Virus record (IMG/VR): IMGVR_UViG_3300043425_000333
Location: 1-44,936 of that record
Origin: a virus
Direction: 5' to 3' (one strand)
DNA length: 44,936 nucleotides
The translations under genes and the position numbers were made by a program. Each line of letters begins with the position of its first letter. The stretch's first letter is position 1. Below are positions 1 through 8,276 of the stretch, piece by piece. The notes beneath the pieces were generated by a model. The model was not told the origin of the DNA. It saw only the letters and a program-made list of their open reading frames with translations, and ran no database searches.

Positions 1-1
1 T

Positions 2-736
2 ACCTCGGGCACCAGCACATTTAATCTTAACCTCAACGACCTAGTCGAAGAGGCTTTTGAGCGTTGCGGGGCAGAGCTTCGCACGGGTTACGACCTGCGC
101 ACTGCGCGTCGTAGCCTCAACCTGCTTACTATTGAGTGGGCCAACCGTGGTATTAACCTGTGGACCATTGAGCAGGGCTCAATCCCTATGGTGCAGGGGC
201 AGATTGTCTATGAGCTACCTGTAGATACAATAGACCTGCTTGAGCACGTTGTGCGCACCCAAACCGGGGAGCAGCAGACGGACATTACGATTAGCCGTAT
301 CAGCGTCGATACATACTCGACCATCCCGAATAAGAATGCGCAGGGTCGGCCTATCCAAGTGTGGATTAACCGCCAGTCAGGCGCGACCTACCCGGTGGGT
401 GGGCAGCCTGCAGGTACTAACTCGACCACAGGTGTCGATCATCCATCAATCAACGTATGGCCCGCCCCCGACCAGAGCAACTTTTACACTTTTGTCTACT
501 GGCGCTTGCGCCGCTTACAGGATGCTGGTGATGGTGTTACTACGCAGGATATACCGTTTAGGTTCCTCCCTTGTATGGTGGCTGGTCTCGCGTATCACTT
601 ATCCTTGAAGCTGCCCGGCGCGCTCGAGCGCTCTGCGGGCCTAAAGATGCAGTACGAAGAACTCTGGCAGCAGGCTGCTGACGAGGACCGTGAGAAAGCG
701 CCATTGCGCCTCGCGCCTCGCCAGTATTTCCGGTGA
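2..736 (+). CDS. Head-tail adaptor-like virion protein (5' end outside window)
   Basis: The reading frame is open from the first complete codon (position 2) to the TGA at 734-736, so the ATG at 188 is internal and the true start lies left of the window. The visible 244 residues begin with an alpha-helical stretch (LNDLVEEAFERCG, then an LRTARRSLNLL helix) followed by a beta-rich part. This layout is typical of P22 gp4/adaptor-like proteins that line the neck of podoviruses, and the neighbours fit (another adaptor at 1468, a gp10-like hub at 13564). The adaptor role is inferred from fold pattern and context; it could be another neck protein. Confidence 0.6.
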   Translation, partial: TSGTSTFNLNLNDLVEEAFERCGAELRTGYDLRTARRSLNLLTIEWANRGINLWTIEQGSIPMVQGQIVYELPVDTIDLLEHVVRTQTGEQQTDITISRISVDTYSTIPNKNAQGRPIQVWINRQSGATYPVGGQPAGTNSTTGVDHPSINVWPAPDQSNFYTFVYWRLRRLQDAGDGVTTQDIPFRFLPCMVAGLAYHLSLKLPGALERSAGLKMQYEELWQQAADEDREKAPLRLAPRQYFR

Positions 737-739
737 TTT

Positions 740-1132
740 GTGCCTAATCGGTTTGCTTCTGGCAAATGGGCAATCGCCCAGTGCGACCGCTGTAACTTTC
801 GGTATAAGCTGAAAGAGCTAAAGCGGCTCGTCATCAAGACCAAGAACGTCAACATCCTTGTGTGCCCCACTTGCTGGGAACCGGACCAGCCGCAGTTGCA
901 GCTCGGTATGTACCCCGTGGATGACCCGCAGGCTCTACGCAACCCACGTCCTGATAACAGCTACTACCAAGCGGGCCTCAACCCGAACAACAACCCAAGT
1001 GACGGTAGTCGCATAATTCAGTGGGGGTGGGCTCCAGTAGGACTAAATAATCCTTTGGGTTTATTTGGGCTTCCAAATACGCTATTAGGTAGTGGTCAAG
1101 TAGGGACCGTAACGATTGAGACGGAGAATTAG
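740..1132 (+). CDS. Small zinc-ribbon-like phage protein
   Basis: A 130-residue protein starting with GTG three bases after the previous stop. It has two CxxC pairs (Cys15/Cys18 and Cys42/Cys45) about 24 residues apart, a layout expected of a zinc ribbon. The rest is rich in Asn, Pro and Gly and looks extended. I do not recognise a named family. Its place between two neck-type genes suggests a virion or assembly role, but nothing in the sequence proves it. The four cysteines may bind zinc for structure rather than catalysis. Confidence 0.6.
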   Translation: MPNRFASGKWAIAQCDRCNFRYKLKELKRLVIKTKNVNILVCPTCWEPDQPQLQLGMYPVDDPQALRNPRPDNSYYQAGLNPNNNPSDGSRIIQWGWAPVGLNNPLGLFGLPNTLLGSGQVGTVTIETEN

Positions 1133-1134
1133 TG

Positions 1135-1326
1135 ATGGATAAGAAAGATTTGAAGCAGGATAAGGCTACCGCAGCGAAGGCCGTGCATAAGCACGAGCGC
1201 GCAATGCATAAGGGCAAGCCTATGACTAAGCTGGCCAAGGGCGGCAAGACCAACGCGCAAATGAAGGCGCTGGGTCGCAATCTCGCCAAAATCGCCAACC
1301 AGAAGAAATCTTCGCGGAGCAAATAA
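1135..1326 (+). CDS. Small lysine-rich basic protein
   Basis: A 63-residue, very basic protein with many Lys and no long hydrophobic stretch. A GTG at 1132 overlaps the previous stop, but ATG 1135 is preferred because GGAG lies about 7 bases upstream. It contains an MHKGKPMTKLAKGGKT segment. Proteins like this often sit among structural genes in marine podoviruses, where their role is unknown; binding packaged DNA is one possibility because of the charge. Function is not assigned. Confidence 0.65.
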   Translation: MDKKDLKQDKATAAKAVHKHERAMHKGKPMTKLAKGGKTNAQMKALGRNLAKIANQKKSSRSK

Positions 1327-1327
1327 T

Positions 1328-1468
1328 ATGGACTACAAACCCAAGACGGTGCCGATTGTGAAGAACAACTCGGGCTATCCAAACAACGTAGCTAACACTC
1401 AGACTGTGAAAACTCGCGGCACTGGCGCGGCTACTAAAGGTACGCATAGCAGCAAGAAACTGGCCTAA
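1328..1468 (+). CDS. 46-residue conserved-looking small protein
   Basis: A short gene in the gap between the basic protein and the next adaptor. ATG 1328 follows the previous stop by one base, and its TAA (1466-1468) overlaps the next ATG as TAATG, which strongly suggests coupled translation. The product holds the segment TRGTGAATKGTHSSKK. An R-G-T/A-G-A-A-T-K/R-G motif is, from memory, common in tiny proteins of marine phages. No function is known. The perfect packing between flanking genes is the main evidence that it is real. Confidence 0.65.
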   Translation: MDYKPKTVPIVKNNSGYPNNVANTQTVKTRGTGAATKGTHSSKKLA

Positions 1469-2148
1469 TGAACTACGCACAACTGTTCGAGACAATCAAA
1501 GGGTACGTCGAAAACGACTTTCCCAACACTTCGTGGACCGGCTCTGACGGCACCACTCCGGTGACTTTGACATCTACCGAGCAGATCAACACGTTTATCG
1601 AACAGGCTGAGCAGCGCATCTTTAACATGGTGCAGCTGCTTGACCTGCGTAAGAACGTGACGGGTAACATGACGTCAGGTAATAAATACCTCGCAGTGCC
1701 TTCAGACTGGCTGGCTAACTTTTCCATGGCGGTTATCGACGCTACTGGGCGTTATGAGTATATGCTCAATAAGGACGTCAGCTTTATCCGGCAGTCGTTT
1801 CCTAACCCAGATGACGAAGGTATACCCACGCACTACGCCTACTTTGACGAGAACTCGTACATCTTGGGGCCGACACCAGACGATAACTATGCAGTCGAAC
1901 TGCACTACTTCTACTACCCAGAGTCCATCGTAACCGCTGGTACAAGCTGGTTGGGTGATAACTTCGACAGTGTTTTGCTTTATGGCGCGCTGATTGAGGC
2001 GTATATCTTTATGAAGGGCGAGCAGGACATCAACGCCGAGTACCAGAAGCGGTACAACGAGGCGCTGGCGATGCTCAAACAACTTGGCGAAGGCAAAAAC
2101 CGTCAAGACATGTACCGGACGCCACAGGCGCGGTATCCGGTCGCATAG
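1468..2148 (+). CDS. Phage adaptor / tail nozzle-type protein
   Basis: A 226-residue protein. The N-terminal half is helical (EQINTFIEQAEQRIFNMVQ), followed by a beta-rich core with VPSDWLANFSMAV and the aromatic strand ELHYFYYPES, and a C-terminal helix with EYQKRYNEALAMLKQL. This order matches the phage adaptor family that includes SU10-type adaptors and P22 gp4/T7 gp11-like proteins. It would sit between portal and tail hub. It starts in a TAATG overlap with the 46-residue gene. The assignment rests on layout and characteristic motifs; the exact ring position is not determined. Confidence 0.7.
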   Translation: MNYAQLFETIKGYVENDFPNTSWTGSDGTTPVTLTSTEQINTFIEQAEQRIFNMVQLLDLRKNVTGNMTSGNKYLAVPSDWLANFSMAVIDATGRYEYMLNKDVSFIRQSFPNPDDEGIPTHYAYFDENSYILGPTPDDNYAVELHYFYYPESIVTAGTSWLGDNFDSVLLYGALIEAYIFMKGEQDINAEYQKRYNEALAMLKQLGEGKNRQDMYRTPQARYPVA

Positions 2149-2157
2149 GAGGCATAG

Positions 2158-2442
2158 ATGTTCGACCCCGTTTCAGGCACTATTGGCAACGTCATGGTTA
2201 TGGCTACCCAAGGACGTGGCTTCACGCCGGAAGAAGTTGCCGAGCGTGCGCTGGATAAAATTATCTATGTGGGCAGCAACGCACATCCTGCTATCCGTGA
2301 CCAAGCTGAAGCCTTCAAAGACAGCATCCGTGGGGTGCTAGTGCACTACATGCACGAAGCTGTGCGGTCGCATAACGTAACTCTGGTGAACAAATTTAAA
2401 CAGGCGGGGTATCCAGAGCTTACCTCGATACTCGATACATAA
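2158..2442 (+). CDS. Small helical virion-region protein, unknown
   Basis: A 94-residue protein with a strong ribosome site (AGGAGG, spacing about 6). It is mostly helical (PEEVAERALDKIIYV; DQAEAFKDSIRGVLVHYMHEAV) with no signal peptide, membrane segment or cysteine. It lies between an adaptor gene and a putative decoration or fiber-base gene. I do not recognise the family, though similar short proteins occur at this position in uncultured marine phage genomes. It could be a head-completion protein or a chaperone. Confidence 0.6.
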   Translation: MFDPVSGTIGNVMVMATQGRGFTPEEVAERALDKIIYVGSNAHPAIRDQAEAFKDSIRGVLVHYMHEAVRSHNVTLVNKFKQAGYPELTSILDT

Positions 2443-2454
2443 GGAGGCCACGAA

Positions 2455-2925
2455 ATGGCAATTACTCAAGCAATGACCACGTCGTTTAAGGCCGAGCTTA
2501 TGTTGGCTGTGCACGACTTCCGCGTAGGCGGCGATACTTTTAAGTTGGCGATGTACACCTCGTCGGCTGCGATTGACGCCAATACCGCCACATACACTAC
2601 GTCTAACGAAGTAACCGGCACAAACTACACCGCTGGCGGTGGTACGTTGACTAACCTTGGCGTTGTTACCTCGAACAATAACGCGTCTTCGGGTACGGGT
2701 TTCACAGACTTTGCCGACCTGACCTTCGCTAACGCCTCCATTACGGCTCGCGGCGCGTTGATCTATAACACAACGCCTTCAGCTAACTCGAACGCGAACA
2801 CCACGCTGACCAACGCTTCTGTTGCTGTATTGGACTTTGGTTCGGACAAGACTTCAACGGACGGTGATTTCACCATCATCTTCCCAACGGCCACTAACAC
2901 CACCGCTATCATCAGGATTGCATAA
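2455..2925 (+). CDS. Beta-rich virion structural protein
   Basis: A 156-residue protein, preceded by AAGGAGG. The start (MTTSFKAELMLAVHDF) is characteristic of a structural protein found in many marine phages. The rest is Thr/Asn/Ala-rich beta sequence with no cysteine. Its TAA overlaps the ATG of the long fiber gene as TAATG. Position and composition point to a surface or tail-base protein. A specific role (decoration, fiber connector) is inferred only. Confidence 0.6.
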   Translation: MAITQAMTTSFKAELMLAVHDFRVGGDTFKLAMYTSSAAIDANTATYTTSNEVTGTNYTAGGGTLTNLGVVTSNNNASSGTGFTDFADLTFANASITARGALIYNTTPSANSNANTTLTNASVAVLDFGSDKTSTDGDFTIIFPTATNTTAIIRIA

Positions 2926-5030
2926 TGGCACTTACCCTTGCGGATCGCGTACAGGAGACGACTGCTACCACAGGAACCGGCACGGTAACACTTGCTGGGG
3001 CTGTTGCTGGCTACCAATCGTTTTCGACTATCGGCAGCGGTAATACCACATACTATACAATCACTAGCGACTTTGCTTGGGAAGTCGGGATAGGCACCTA
3101 TACATCGTCGGGGACTACGCTCTCCCGTGATACCGTGCTGTCGTCTAGCGACGGCGGGGCTAAAATCTCGCTTACTGGCCTATCCAACGTATTCGTCACT
3201 TATCCGACTGAGAGAGCTATAACTGAGGGCTACGGCACTCTCCCCATTGCCAATGGCGGTACAGGCGCGACTGTGGCGGCTACGGCACGGACTAATCTCA
3301 GCGCAGCGGCTTCAGGTGCCAACACCGACATTACGTCTATCGCACTGACCACGGGTACAATTAGCACGACTCCGTCGAGCAGCAGCGACATCGCCAACAA
3401 ACAGTACGTAGACACTCAGACGTCTGCTGGTATCCACTTCCACCAACCGGTGCGGGTCGAAAGCCCCGTCAACCTGAACGCGACATATAACAACGGGACT
3501 GCTGGGGTCGGTGCAACGCTGACTAATGCTGGCACTCAAGTTGCGCTAGCTATTGACGGCGTGACGCTCAGCGTCGCTGACCGCGTCTTGATTTATACGC
3601 AGACCGATGAGACCCAGAACGGCATCTACGTCGTAACAAGCGTAGGTTCTGGTTCGACCAACTGGGTATTGACGCGTTCCAGCGATGCAGACACTTATGT
3701 CAACGCTAGCCCAGACGGGCTGAGCCAAGGCTCAACTGTCTTCGTCCAACAGGGCACGACCGGCGCAGGTGAGACCTACACCTGCAACACGCTGGGTACG
3801 ATTGTCTTCGGTACAACAGATATCACCTTTGCCCAGATATCGTCGGCACAGATTTATTCGGCGGGCACCGGTCTTACACTGACTGGCACTACGTTTAGCC
3901 TAACTGCCCCTGTAACTGTTGCTCTTGGTGGCACAGGAGCCACTGACGCGGCTACGGCGCTGTCTAACCTTGGTGCATACCCTGCGAGTAACCCTTCGGG
4001 CTATACGTCTAATGCGGGCACTGTAACCACTGTTGGCGGCACTGGCACGGTTAATGGTATCACACTAACAGGTAGTGTGACCTCGTCTGGCAATTTGACG
4101 CTGGGTGGCACACTTTCGAATGTTGACCTTTCTTCACAGATTACCGGTACACTTGGCGTCGCTAACGGCGGCACAGGCGTAACTTCACCCGGCACCTCAG
4201 GCAACGTCCTAACCAGCAACGGCACCATTTGGGTGTCTTCAGCACCCACCAGTATAACGTACACTGCGGTCAAGACATCTAACTACACCGCCGCCGCCAG
4301 CGAGGGCGTACAGACCAGCACTAGCGGCGGAGCCTTCACGGTTACGCTTCCAGCCACACCGGCTGTTGGCGCGCAAGTTGTTGTCGTTGATACCTCAAAC
4401 TCTTGGGCCACAAACAACCTCACGGTTGGTCGCAACGGCTCCACTATTGAAGGTTTGTCTGAAGACCTTGTCTGCAATATCTCTGGCGTCAGTGTCCAGC
4501 TTGTCTATAGCGGTACGACTTGGAACGTGTTCGCGCAGGTCGGCGGTGCAGGTGCAGGTGTTGTCTCAGTGGCAGGGGGCGGTACAGGCGCATCCACAGC
4601 AGCCGGTGCCCGCACAAACCTTGGCGCTGCCGCGTCAGGCGCAAACACGGACATAACTGCACTTGACCAAGACGTAACGATTACTGCGACTGGCACCATT
4701 GCCACGGATACCATCGGTTATCGTGGGTTGCCACAGAACAGCCAGACGGCGTCATACACACTGGCACTGGCAGATCAGGGTAAGCTGATTAACACCACAA
4801 CCGGTGGCGTGATTATTCCCGCAAACGGCAGTGTGGCGTTTCCGATTGGCGCTGCGGTATCTATCTTCAATAACAGCGGCAGCAACCAGACAATCAGTAT
4901 CACGACAGACACACTACGATTGGCTGGCACTGCCACCACTGGATCACGCACATTGGCTCAATACGGCCTTGCGACTTGCGTAAAAGTTACCTCTACGGCT
5001 TGGGCTATCTCAGGTGCGGGGGTCACCTGA
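2925..5030 (+). CDS. Long tail fiber protein
   Basis: A 701-residue fiber. The first 100 residues look like a virion-attachment domain (MALTLADRVQETT... FVTYPTERAI). The shaft has fiber repeats of the type NGGTGAT-x-AARTNL-x-AA, found near residues 108-130, 335-350, 410-425 and 550-575. The last 105 residues, from Gly598, form a domain that recurs almost unchanged at the end of the fiber encoded at 12056-12952. The protein likely carries host-binding parts at its C terminus. Its TGA overlaps the next ATG (TGATG), so the tip partner gene is coupled. Confidence 0.85.
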   Translation: MALTLADRVQETTATTGTGTVTLAGAVAGYQSFSTIGSGNTTYYTITSDFAWEVGIGTYTSSGTTLSRDTVLSSSDGGAKISLTGLSNVFVTYPTERAITEGYGTLPIANGGTGATVAATARTNLSAAASGANTDITSIALTTGTISTTPSSSSDIANKQYVDTQTSAGIHFHQPVRVESPVNLNATYNNGTAGVGATLTNAGTQVALAIDGVTLSVADRVLIYTQTDETQNGIYVVTSVGSGSTNWVLTRSSDADTYVNASPDGLSQGSTVFVQQGTTGAGETYTCNTLGTIVFGTTDITFAQISSAQIYSAGTGLTLTGTTFSLTAPVTVALGGTGATDAATALSNLGAYPASNPSGYTSNAGTVTTVGGTGTVNGITLTGSVTSSGNLTLGGTLSNVDLSSQITGTLGVANGGTGVTSPGTSGNVLTSNGTIWVSSAPTSITYTAVKTSNYTAAASEGVQTSTSGGAFTVTLPATPAVGAQVVVVDTSNSWATNNLTVGRNGSTIEGLSEDLVCNISGVSVQLVYSGTTWNVFAQVGGAGAGVVSVAGGGTGASTAAGARTNLGAAASGANTDITALDQDVTITATGTIATDTIGYRGLPQNSQTASYTLALADQGKLINTTTGGVIIPANGSVAFPIGAAVSIFNNSGSNQTISITTDTLRLAGTATTGSRTLAQYGLATCVKVTSTAWAISGAGVT

Positions 5031-5047
5031 TGACTGGGATTATGTGC
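4716..5047 (+). repeat. Fiber-tip junction module, copy A
   Basis: A 332-base segment covering the last 105 codons of the long fiber, its stop, and the first six codons (MTGIMC) of the next gene. Copy B is at 12638-12969 with the same length and the same overlapping stop/start arrangement. The protein parts align without gaps and share blocks such as IPAN-x-SVAFPIGAAV and GLATCVKV. The DNA is clearly diverged at third positions, so the duplication is old or each copy came from a different source. Confidence 0.8.
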
Positions 5048-5863
5048 GTTCTGGTTGGGATGGGCGGCGCTAAGGCGCCGTACTCTGCCAGTTACCTTGT
5101 AGTAGCAGGTGGTGGTGGTGCTAATTTCGCAGGGGGTGGCGCTGGTGGGTTCCTCACTGGTAGCCAAACTTTAACACCTAGCACTACATATACTGTTACG
5201 ATTGGGGCCGGAGGTGTCGGGGCCTCTGCCACTGTTAGTACAAACGGCGTAAATAGCGTGTTTAGCTCTGTTACTGCTACTGGTGGAGGTACCCTTAACA
5301 CCACTGGCGGGTCCGGTGGCGGCGGGTATCCGGGGAGTGGTGCTGGAGGTGTTTCTGGACAAGGTTACGGTGGGGGTGCTGGTGTTACTTACTCTTTTGA
5401 TAACCCAGACGGTTCATATGGTGGTTGGGACTCTGGTGGCGGCGGAGGCGGTGCGGGTGGCTCAGGTACTGCGGCTTATGATAGGTACGGAGGAAATGGC
5501 GGTAGCGGGGCATCGTCCTCTATAACCGGAACTTCCGTAGGCTATGCCGGTGGTGGCGGCGGAACTGGGTATGTTTACGAAAGCGACGGCTACCAATCTG
5601 GCTCCGGTGGTAGTGGTGGCAGCGGGGGCGGCGGTAACGGCGGAGGAGCATTTGCTTCAGCTACTGCGGGTACAGCTAATACTGGCGGCGGCGGAGGCGG
5701 TGCATTTTTAGGCGGACCCAACCGTCCGGGCGGTTCAGGAGTGGTAATACTTTCCGTTCCAACTGCCAGCTACAGCGGCGTAACGACAGGTTCGCCAGTC
5801 GTGACAACATCCGGCGCAAATACAATCTTGAAATTCAACTCATCGGGAAGCTACACGGCATGA
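5030..5863 (+). CDS. Glycine-rich adhesin / fiber-tip protein 1
   Basis: A 277-residue protein. The start is set at ATG 5030, which overlaps the fiber stop; an upstream in-frame ATG at 4976 would run back over the fiber gene. After the short MTGIMC leader comes SYLVVAGGGG, then a series of Gly-rich blocks with runs such as GGGGGGAGG, and a C-terminal strand set ending GSGVVILS...FNSSGSYTA. Glycine-rich domains of this kind form polyglycine sandwich tips in phage adhesins (T4-like gp38). A receptor-binding role is likely but inferred. The neighbour at 5860 is a tandem paralog. Confidence 0.75.
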   Translation: MTGIMCVLVGMGGAKAPYSASYLVVAGGGGANFAGGGAGGFLTGSQTLTPSTTYTVTIGAGGVGASATVSTNGVNSVFSSVTATGGGTLNTTGGSGGGGYPGSGAGGVSGQGYGGGAGVTYSFDNPDGSYGGWDSGGGGGGAGGSGTAAYDRYGGNGGSGASSSITGTSVGYAGGGGGTGYVYESDGYQSGSGGSGGSGGGGNGGGAFASATAGTANTGGGGGGAFLGGPNRPGGSGVVILSVPTASYSGVTTGSPVVTTSGANTILKFNSSGSYTA

Positions 5864-7095
5864 CCACTCTTTCAAGCATCCTTCCTCCGGTAAGTCTATC
5901 GACTGCTTCAGGCACACTACCTGCAAGCAGCGGTGGTACAGGGTTAATTTCACCCGGCGCTTCAGGCAACGTCCTTATTAGCGATGGCACAGGTTGGACA
6001 TCTGGTGCGGCAGCAACTGCGTACCCGCAGAACATCCAGAGCGGCAACTACACGCTGGTTCTGGGTGACGCAGGCAAGCAGATTTATTCAGCCAACACAG
6101 GCGCGCAGACAATCACGATACCAACCAATGCGTCGGTTGCGTTTCCGCTTGGGACGTTGATTACGATTGTGAATATGGGCACTAACAGTATCTTGCTTAG
6201 TGTTGCGGGAGTTTCTGTTTTTAATAACGGAAACGCAAGTGCGTTCAGCAGCCCACTAGTACCACCCGCTAATTCCGTGCAGATTTTAAAAACAGGCACA
6301 AACTCTTGGAATGCTACGTTTGGTACTTTCGTTGCCCCTACATTTACATACCTCATGGTTGCTGGCGGTGGTTCGGGTGGTTCTAGTAATGGCGGCGGTG
6401 GCGGGGCTGGCGGATACGTAACTGGCACAGCCTCCCAATCAGGGACTCTAACAATAACTGTTGGTGCTGGTGGGACAGGTGGCTCTACCGTAAGCACTAA
6501 CGGCACTAACTCATCTATAAGCAGCATTGGTACCGCAGCGGTAGGCGGCGGATACGGTGGGAATATTTACAACACTATCATTGGCGCAGTAGGTGGCTCT
6601 GGTGGCGGTGGCCGCGGAAGCTCTGTCGGTGGAGCGGGGACTGCTGGGCAAGGATTTGCGGGCGGTACTGCTTATTCAGGCTACGGCGGCGGTGGCGGAG
6701 GCGGCGCTAGTGCCGCAGGTGTTAACGGGGATTTTTATGCTGGCGGCAAGGGCGGCGATGGACTTTCTTCTTCAATTACAGGAACGGCGGTTACTCGTGG
6801 CGGCGGTGGCGGTGGCGGTGGCGGCTACTACAGCACCGCCACATCACTTGGAGGTGCTGGTGGGGGCGGAGCGGGTTATGGTGGAAACCTAGCCGACGGA
6901 ACAACCAATGCAGGTGTCGCAAATACAGGCGGTGGTGGCGGCGGGTGTAACTCCCCCGCCCAACAAGGTGGCTCTGGTGTCGTGATCTTGTCATGCCCTG
7001 TCGCAGCAACCTCAACCACAGGTTCACCGACCATAACCACTGTCGGAAGCAACACGGTTTATGTATTCAACTCATCCGGCACGATTACATTCTAA
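5860..7095 (+). CDS. Glycine-rich adhesin / fiber protein 2
   Basis: A 411-residue protein starting in an ATGA overlap with the first adhesin. Residues 1-45 carry a fiber repeat (SGGTGLISPGASGNVL). Next comes a domain (YPQNIQSGNYTLVLGDAGKQ to about residue 155) related to the tip module of the other fibers. From about residue 165 it is a Gly-rich region (YLMVAGGGSGG, several runs of 7 or more Gly), ending in GSGVVILS...TTGSPTITT...FNSSG, which matches the end of the 5030 gene. It reads as a fusion of fiber shaft and adhesin tip. Confidence 0.75.
   Translation: MTTLSSILPPVSLSTASGTLPASSGGTGLISPGASGNVLISDGTGWTSGAAATAYPQNIQSGNYTLVLGDAGKQIYSANTGAQTITIPTNASVAFPLGTLITIVNMGTNSILLSVAGVSVFNNGNASAFSSPLVPPANSVQILKTGTNSWNATFGTFVAPTFTYLMVAGGGSGGSSNGGGGGAGGYVTGTASQSGTLTITVGAGGTGGSTVSTNGTNSSISSIGTAAVGGGYGGNIYNTIIGAVGGSGGGGRGSSVGGAGTAGQGFAGGTAYSGYGGGGGGGASAAGVNGDFYAGGKGGDGLSSSITGTAVTRGGGGGGGGGYYSTATSLGGAGGGGAGYGGNLADGTTNAGVANTGGGGGGCNSPAQQGGSGVVILSCPVAATSTTGSPTITTVGSNTVYVFNSSGTITF
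6799..6825 (+). repeat. GGC/GGT trinucleotide tract in adhesin gene
   Basis: A short run of alternating GGC and GGT codons that encodes a polyglycine stretch of nine residues within the second adhesin. In-frame slippage would change glycine-run length without breaking the frame. Several shorter tracts of the same kind occur in both adhesin genes. Confidence 0.6.
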
Positions 7096-7104
7096 GGATA
7101 ACAC

Positions 7105-7464
7105 ATGGCACATTTTGCAAAAGTTATTGACGGCGTCGTCACCGAGGTTCTGGTCATCGAACAGGATGTTATTGATACAGGCGCGTTTGGTGACCCTGCG
7201 CTCTGGGTGCAGACCTCATACAACACATATGGCGGTCAGCACCCTGAAGGCCGTCCACTGCGTAAAAACTATGCTGGCATCGGCTTCACCTATGACGCAG
7301 AGCGCGATGCGTTTATCGCGCCGCAGCCATTCGCCTCATGGACACTTAACGAAGATACATGTCTGTGGGATGCGCCCGTCGCACAACCGGATGACGGTAA
7401 GCTGTATCGTTGGGACGAAGCCACATTAGCTTGGGTAGAAGTCATATTGACTGAGGAGGCGTAA
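7105..7464 (+). CDS. Conserved small phage protein in fiber cluster
   Basis: A 119-residue acidic protein with AAGGA just upstream. It begins MAHFAKVIDGVVTEVLVIEQ and has DAERDAFIAPQPFASW followed by LNEDTCLWDAP. This pattern (MAHFAK..., YD-x-x-x-DAFI-x-P-P-S-W, LNE-x-T-C-W-x-P) is one I recognise from many marine phages, where it sits near fiber or virion genes without known function. It ends in a TAATG overlap with the next gene. No catalytic motif is visible. Confidence 0.75.
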   Translation: MAHFAKVIDGVVTEVLVIEQDVIDTGAFGDPALWVQTSYNTYGGQHPEGRPLRKNYAGIGFTYDAERDAFIAPQPFASWTLNEDTCLWDAPVAQPDDGKLYRWDEATLAWVEVILTEEA

Positions 7465-8276
7465 TGTTTCGACGTGCTCTGGTAGGTATTGTGGCCACCG
7501 CTGGTGCGGCTTCTATGGTGCTCGCGCAGGCGGCACCTACGTCGTACGTCTATGACACGACGACCAACAGCACGTCGAATAACACCAACACCAACAACAA
7601 CACGTCGGCCAGCACGTCTACCAATACGAACGTGAACACCAGCACAAGTACCAATACGAACGTCAACCAGAACATCAACTCTGGGACCGTCACATCCATC
7701 AACCAGAATACGTCTGCCAGCACGTCCGACAACACGAACCGGAACATCAACACGGACACGAGCAACAGCACGATTAACCAAAGCGTGAACAGCACGTCCG
7801 ACAACACGAACCGGAATATCGACACAAGCACGGTCAACCAGACCAGCAACAACGTCAATCAGAACAATAACGTCAACGTGAATGATAGTAAGTCCACCAG
7901 CTACAGCGAGAACGTGTCGCGGCAGGTTATTGACCAGAATATCAAGTCGCCGCCACCCAGCGCCATTGCGCCATCCATGATGTCGTATAGCCAAGACCTG
8001 TGCACCACTGGCCAGTCTGGTGCAGTGCAGACGCAAATCATTGGTCTATCGGCGGGCCGCACTGTGCGCGACCAGAACTGTGAGCGGATGAAGCTGTCGA
8101 AGACCCTGTACGACATGGGTATGCGCGTTGCTGCTGTAAGCCTCCTGTGCCAAGACACCCGCGTCTTCAAGGCTATGGAAATGGCCGGTACACCGTGCCC
8201 GTTCATGGGTTTGATTGGCGAGGAAGCCCGCGCCGCGTGGACCGAGAACGCCGAGCTTCGCCCTGTTAAGGATTAA
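7464..8276 (+). CDS. Secreted Asn/Thr/Ser-rich repeat protein
   Basis: A 270-residue protein with a convincing signal peptide (MFRRALVGIVATAGAASMVLAQA, cut near residue 22). Residues about 30-150 are nearly all Asn, Thr, Ser, Val and Gln in alternating patterns, with the unit SDNTNRNI occurring twice 24 codons apart. The last 100 residues change to an ordinary domain with four cysteines (DLCTTGQ, DQNCERMKLSK, SLLCQDTRVF, GTPCPFMGL). It may be a periplasmic or surface-exposed protein, or a virion fiber whose leader is not processed. No repeat family was recognised with certainty. Confidence 0.7.
   Translation: MFRRALVGIVATAGAASMVLAQAAPTSYVYDTTTNSTSNNTNTNNNTSASTSTNTNVNTSTSTNTNVNQNINSGTVTSINQNTSASTSDNTNRNINTDTSNSTINQSVNSTSDNTNRNIDTSTVNQTSNNVNQNNNVNVNDSKSTSYSENVSRQVIDQNIKSPPPSAIAPSMMSYSQDLCTTGQSGAVQTQIIGLSAGRTVRDQNCERMKLSKTLYDMGMRVAAVSLLCQDTRVFKAMEMAGTPCPFMGLIGEEARAAWTENAELRPVKD

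Noticed and set aside
7290-8036. 248-residue minus-strand frame
   Set aside because: It is the antisense of the Asn/Thr-rich repeat gene. Its Val/Arg/Asp repeat pattern is what the reversed repeats would give, and it has no ribosome site or coupled neighbour.
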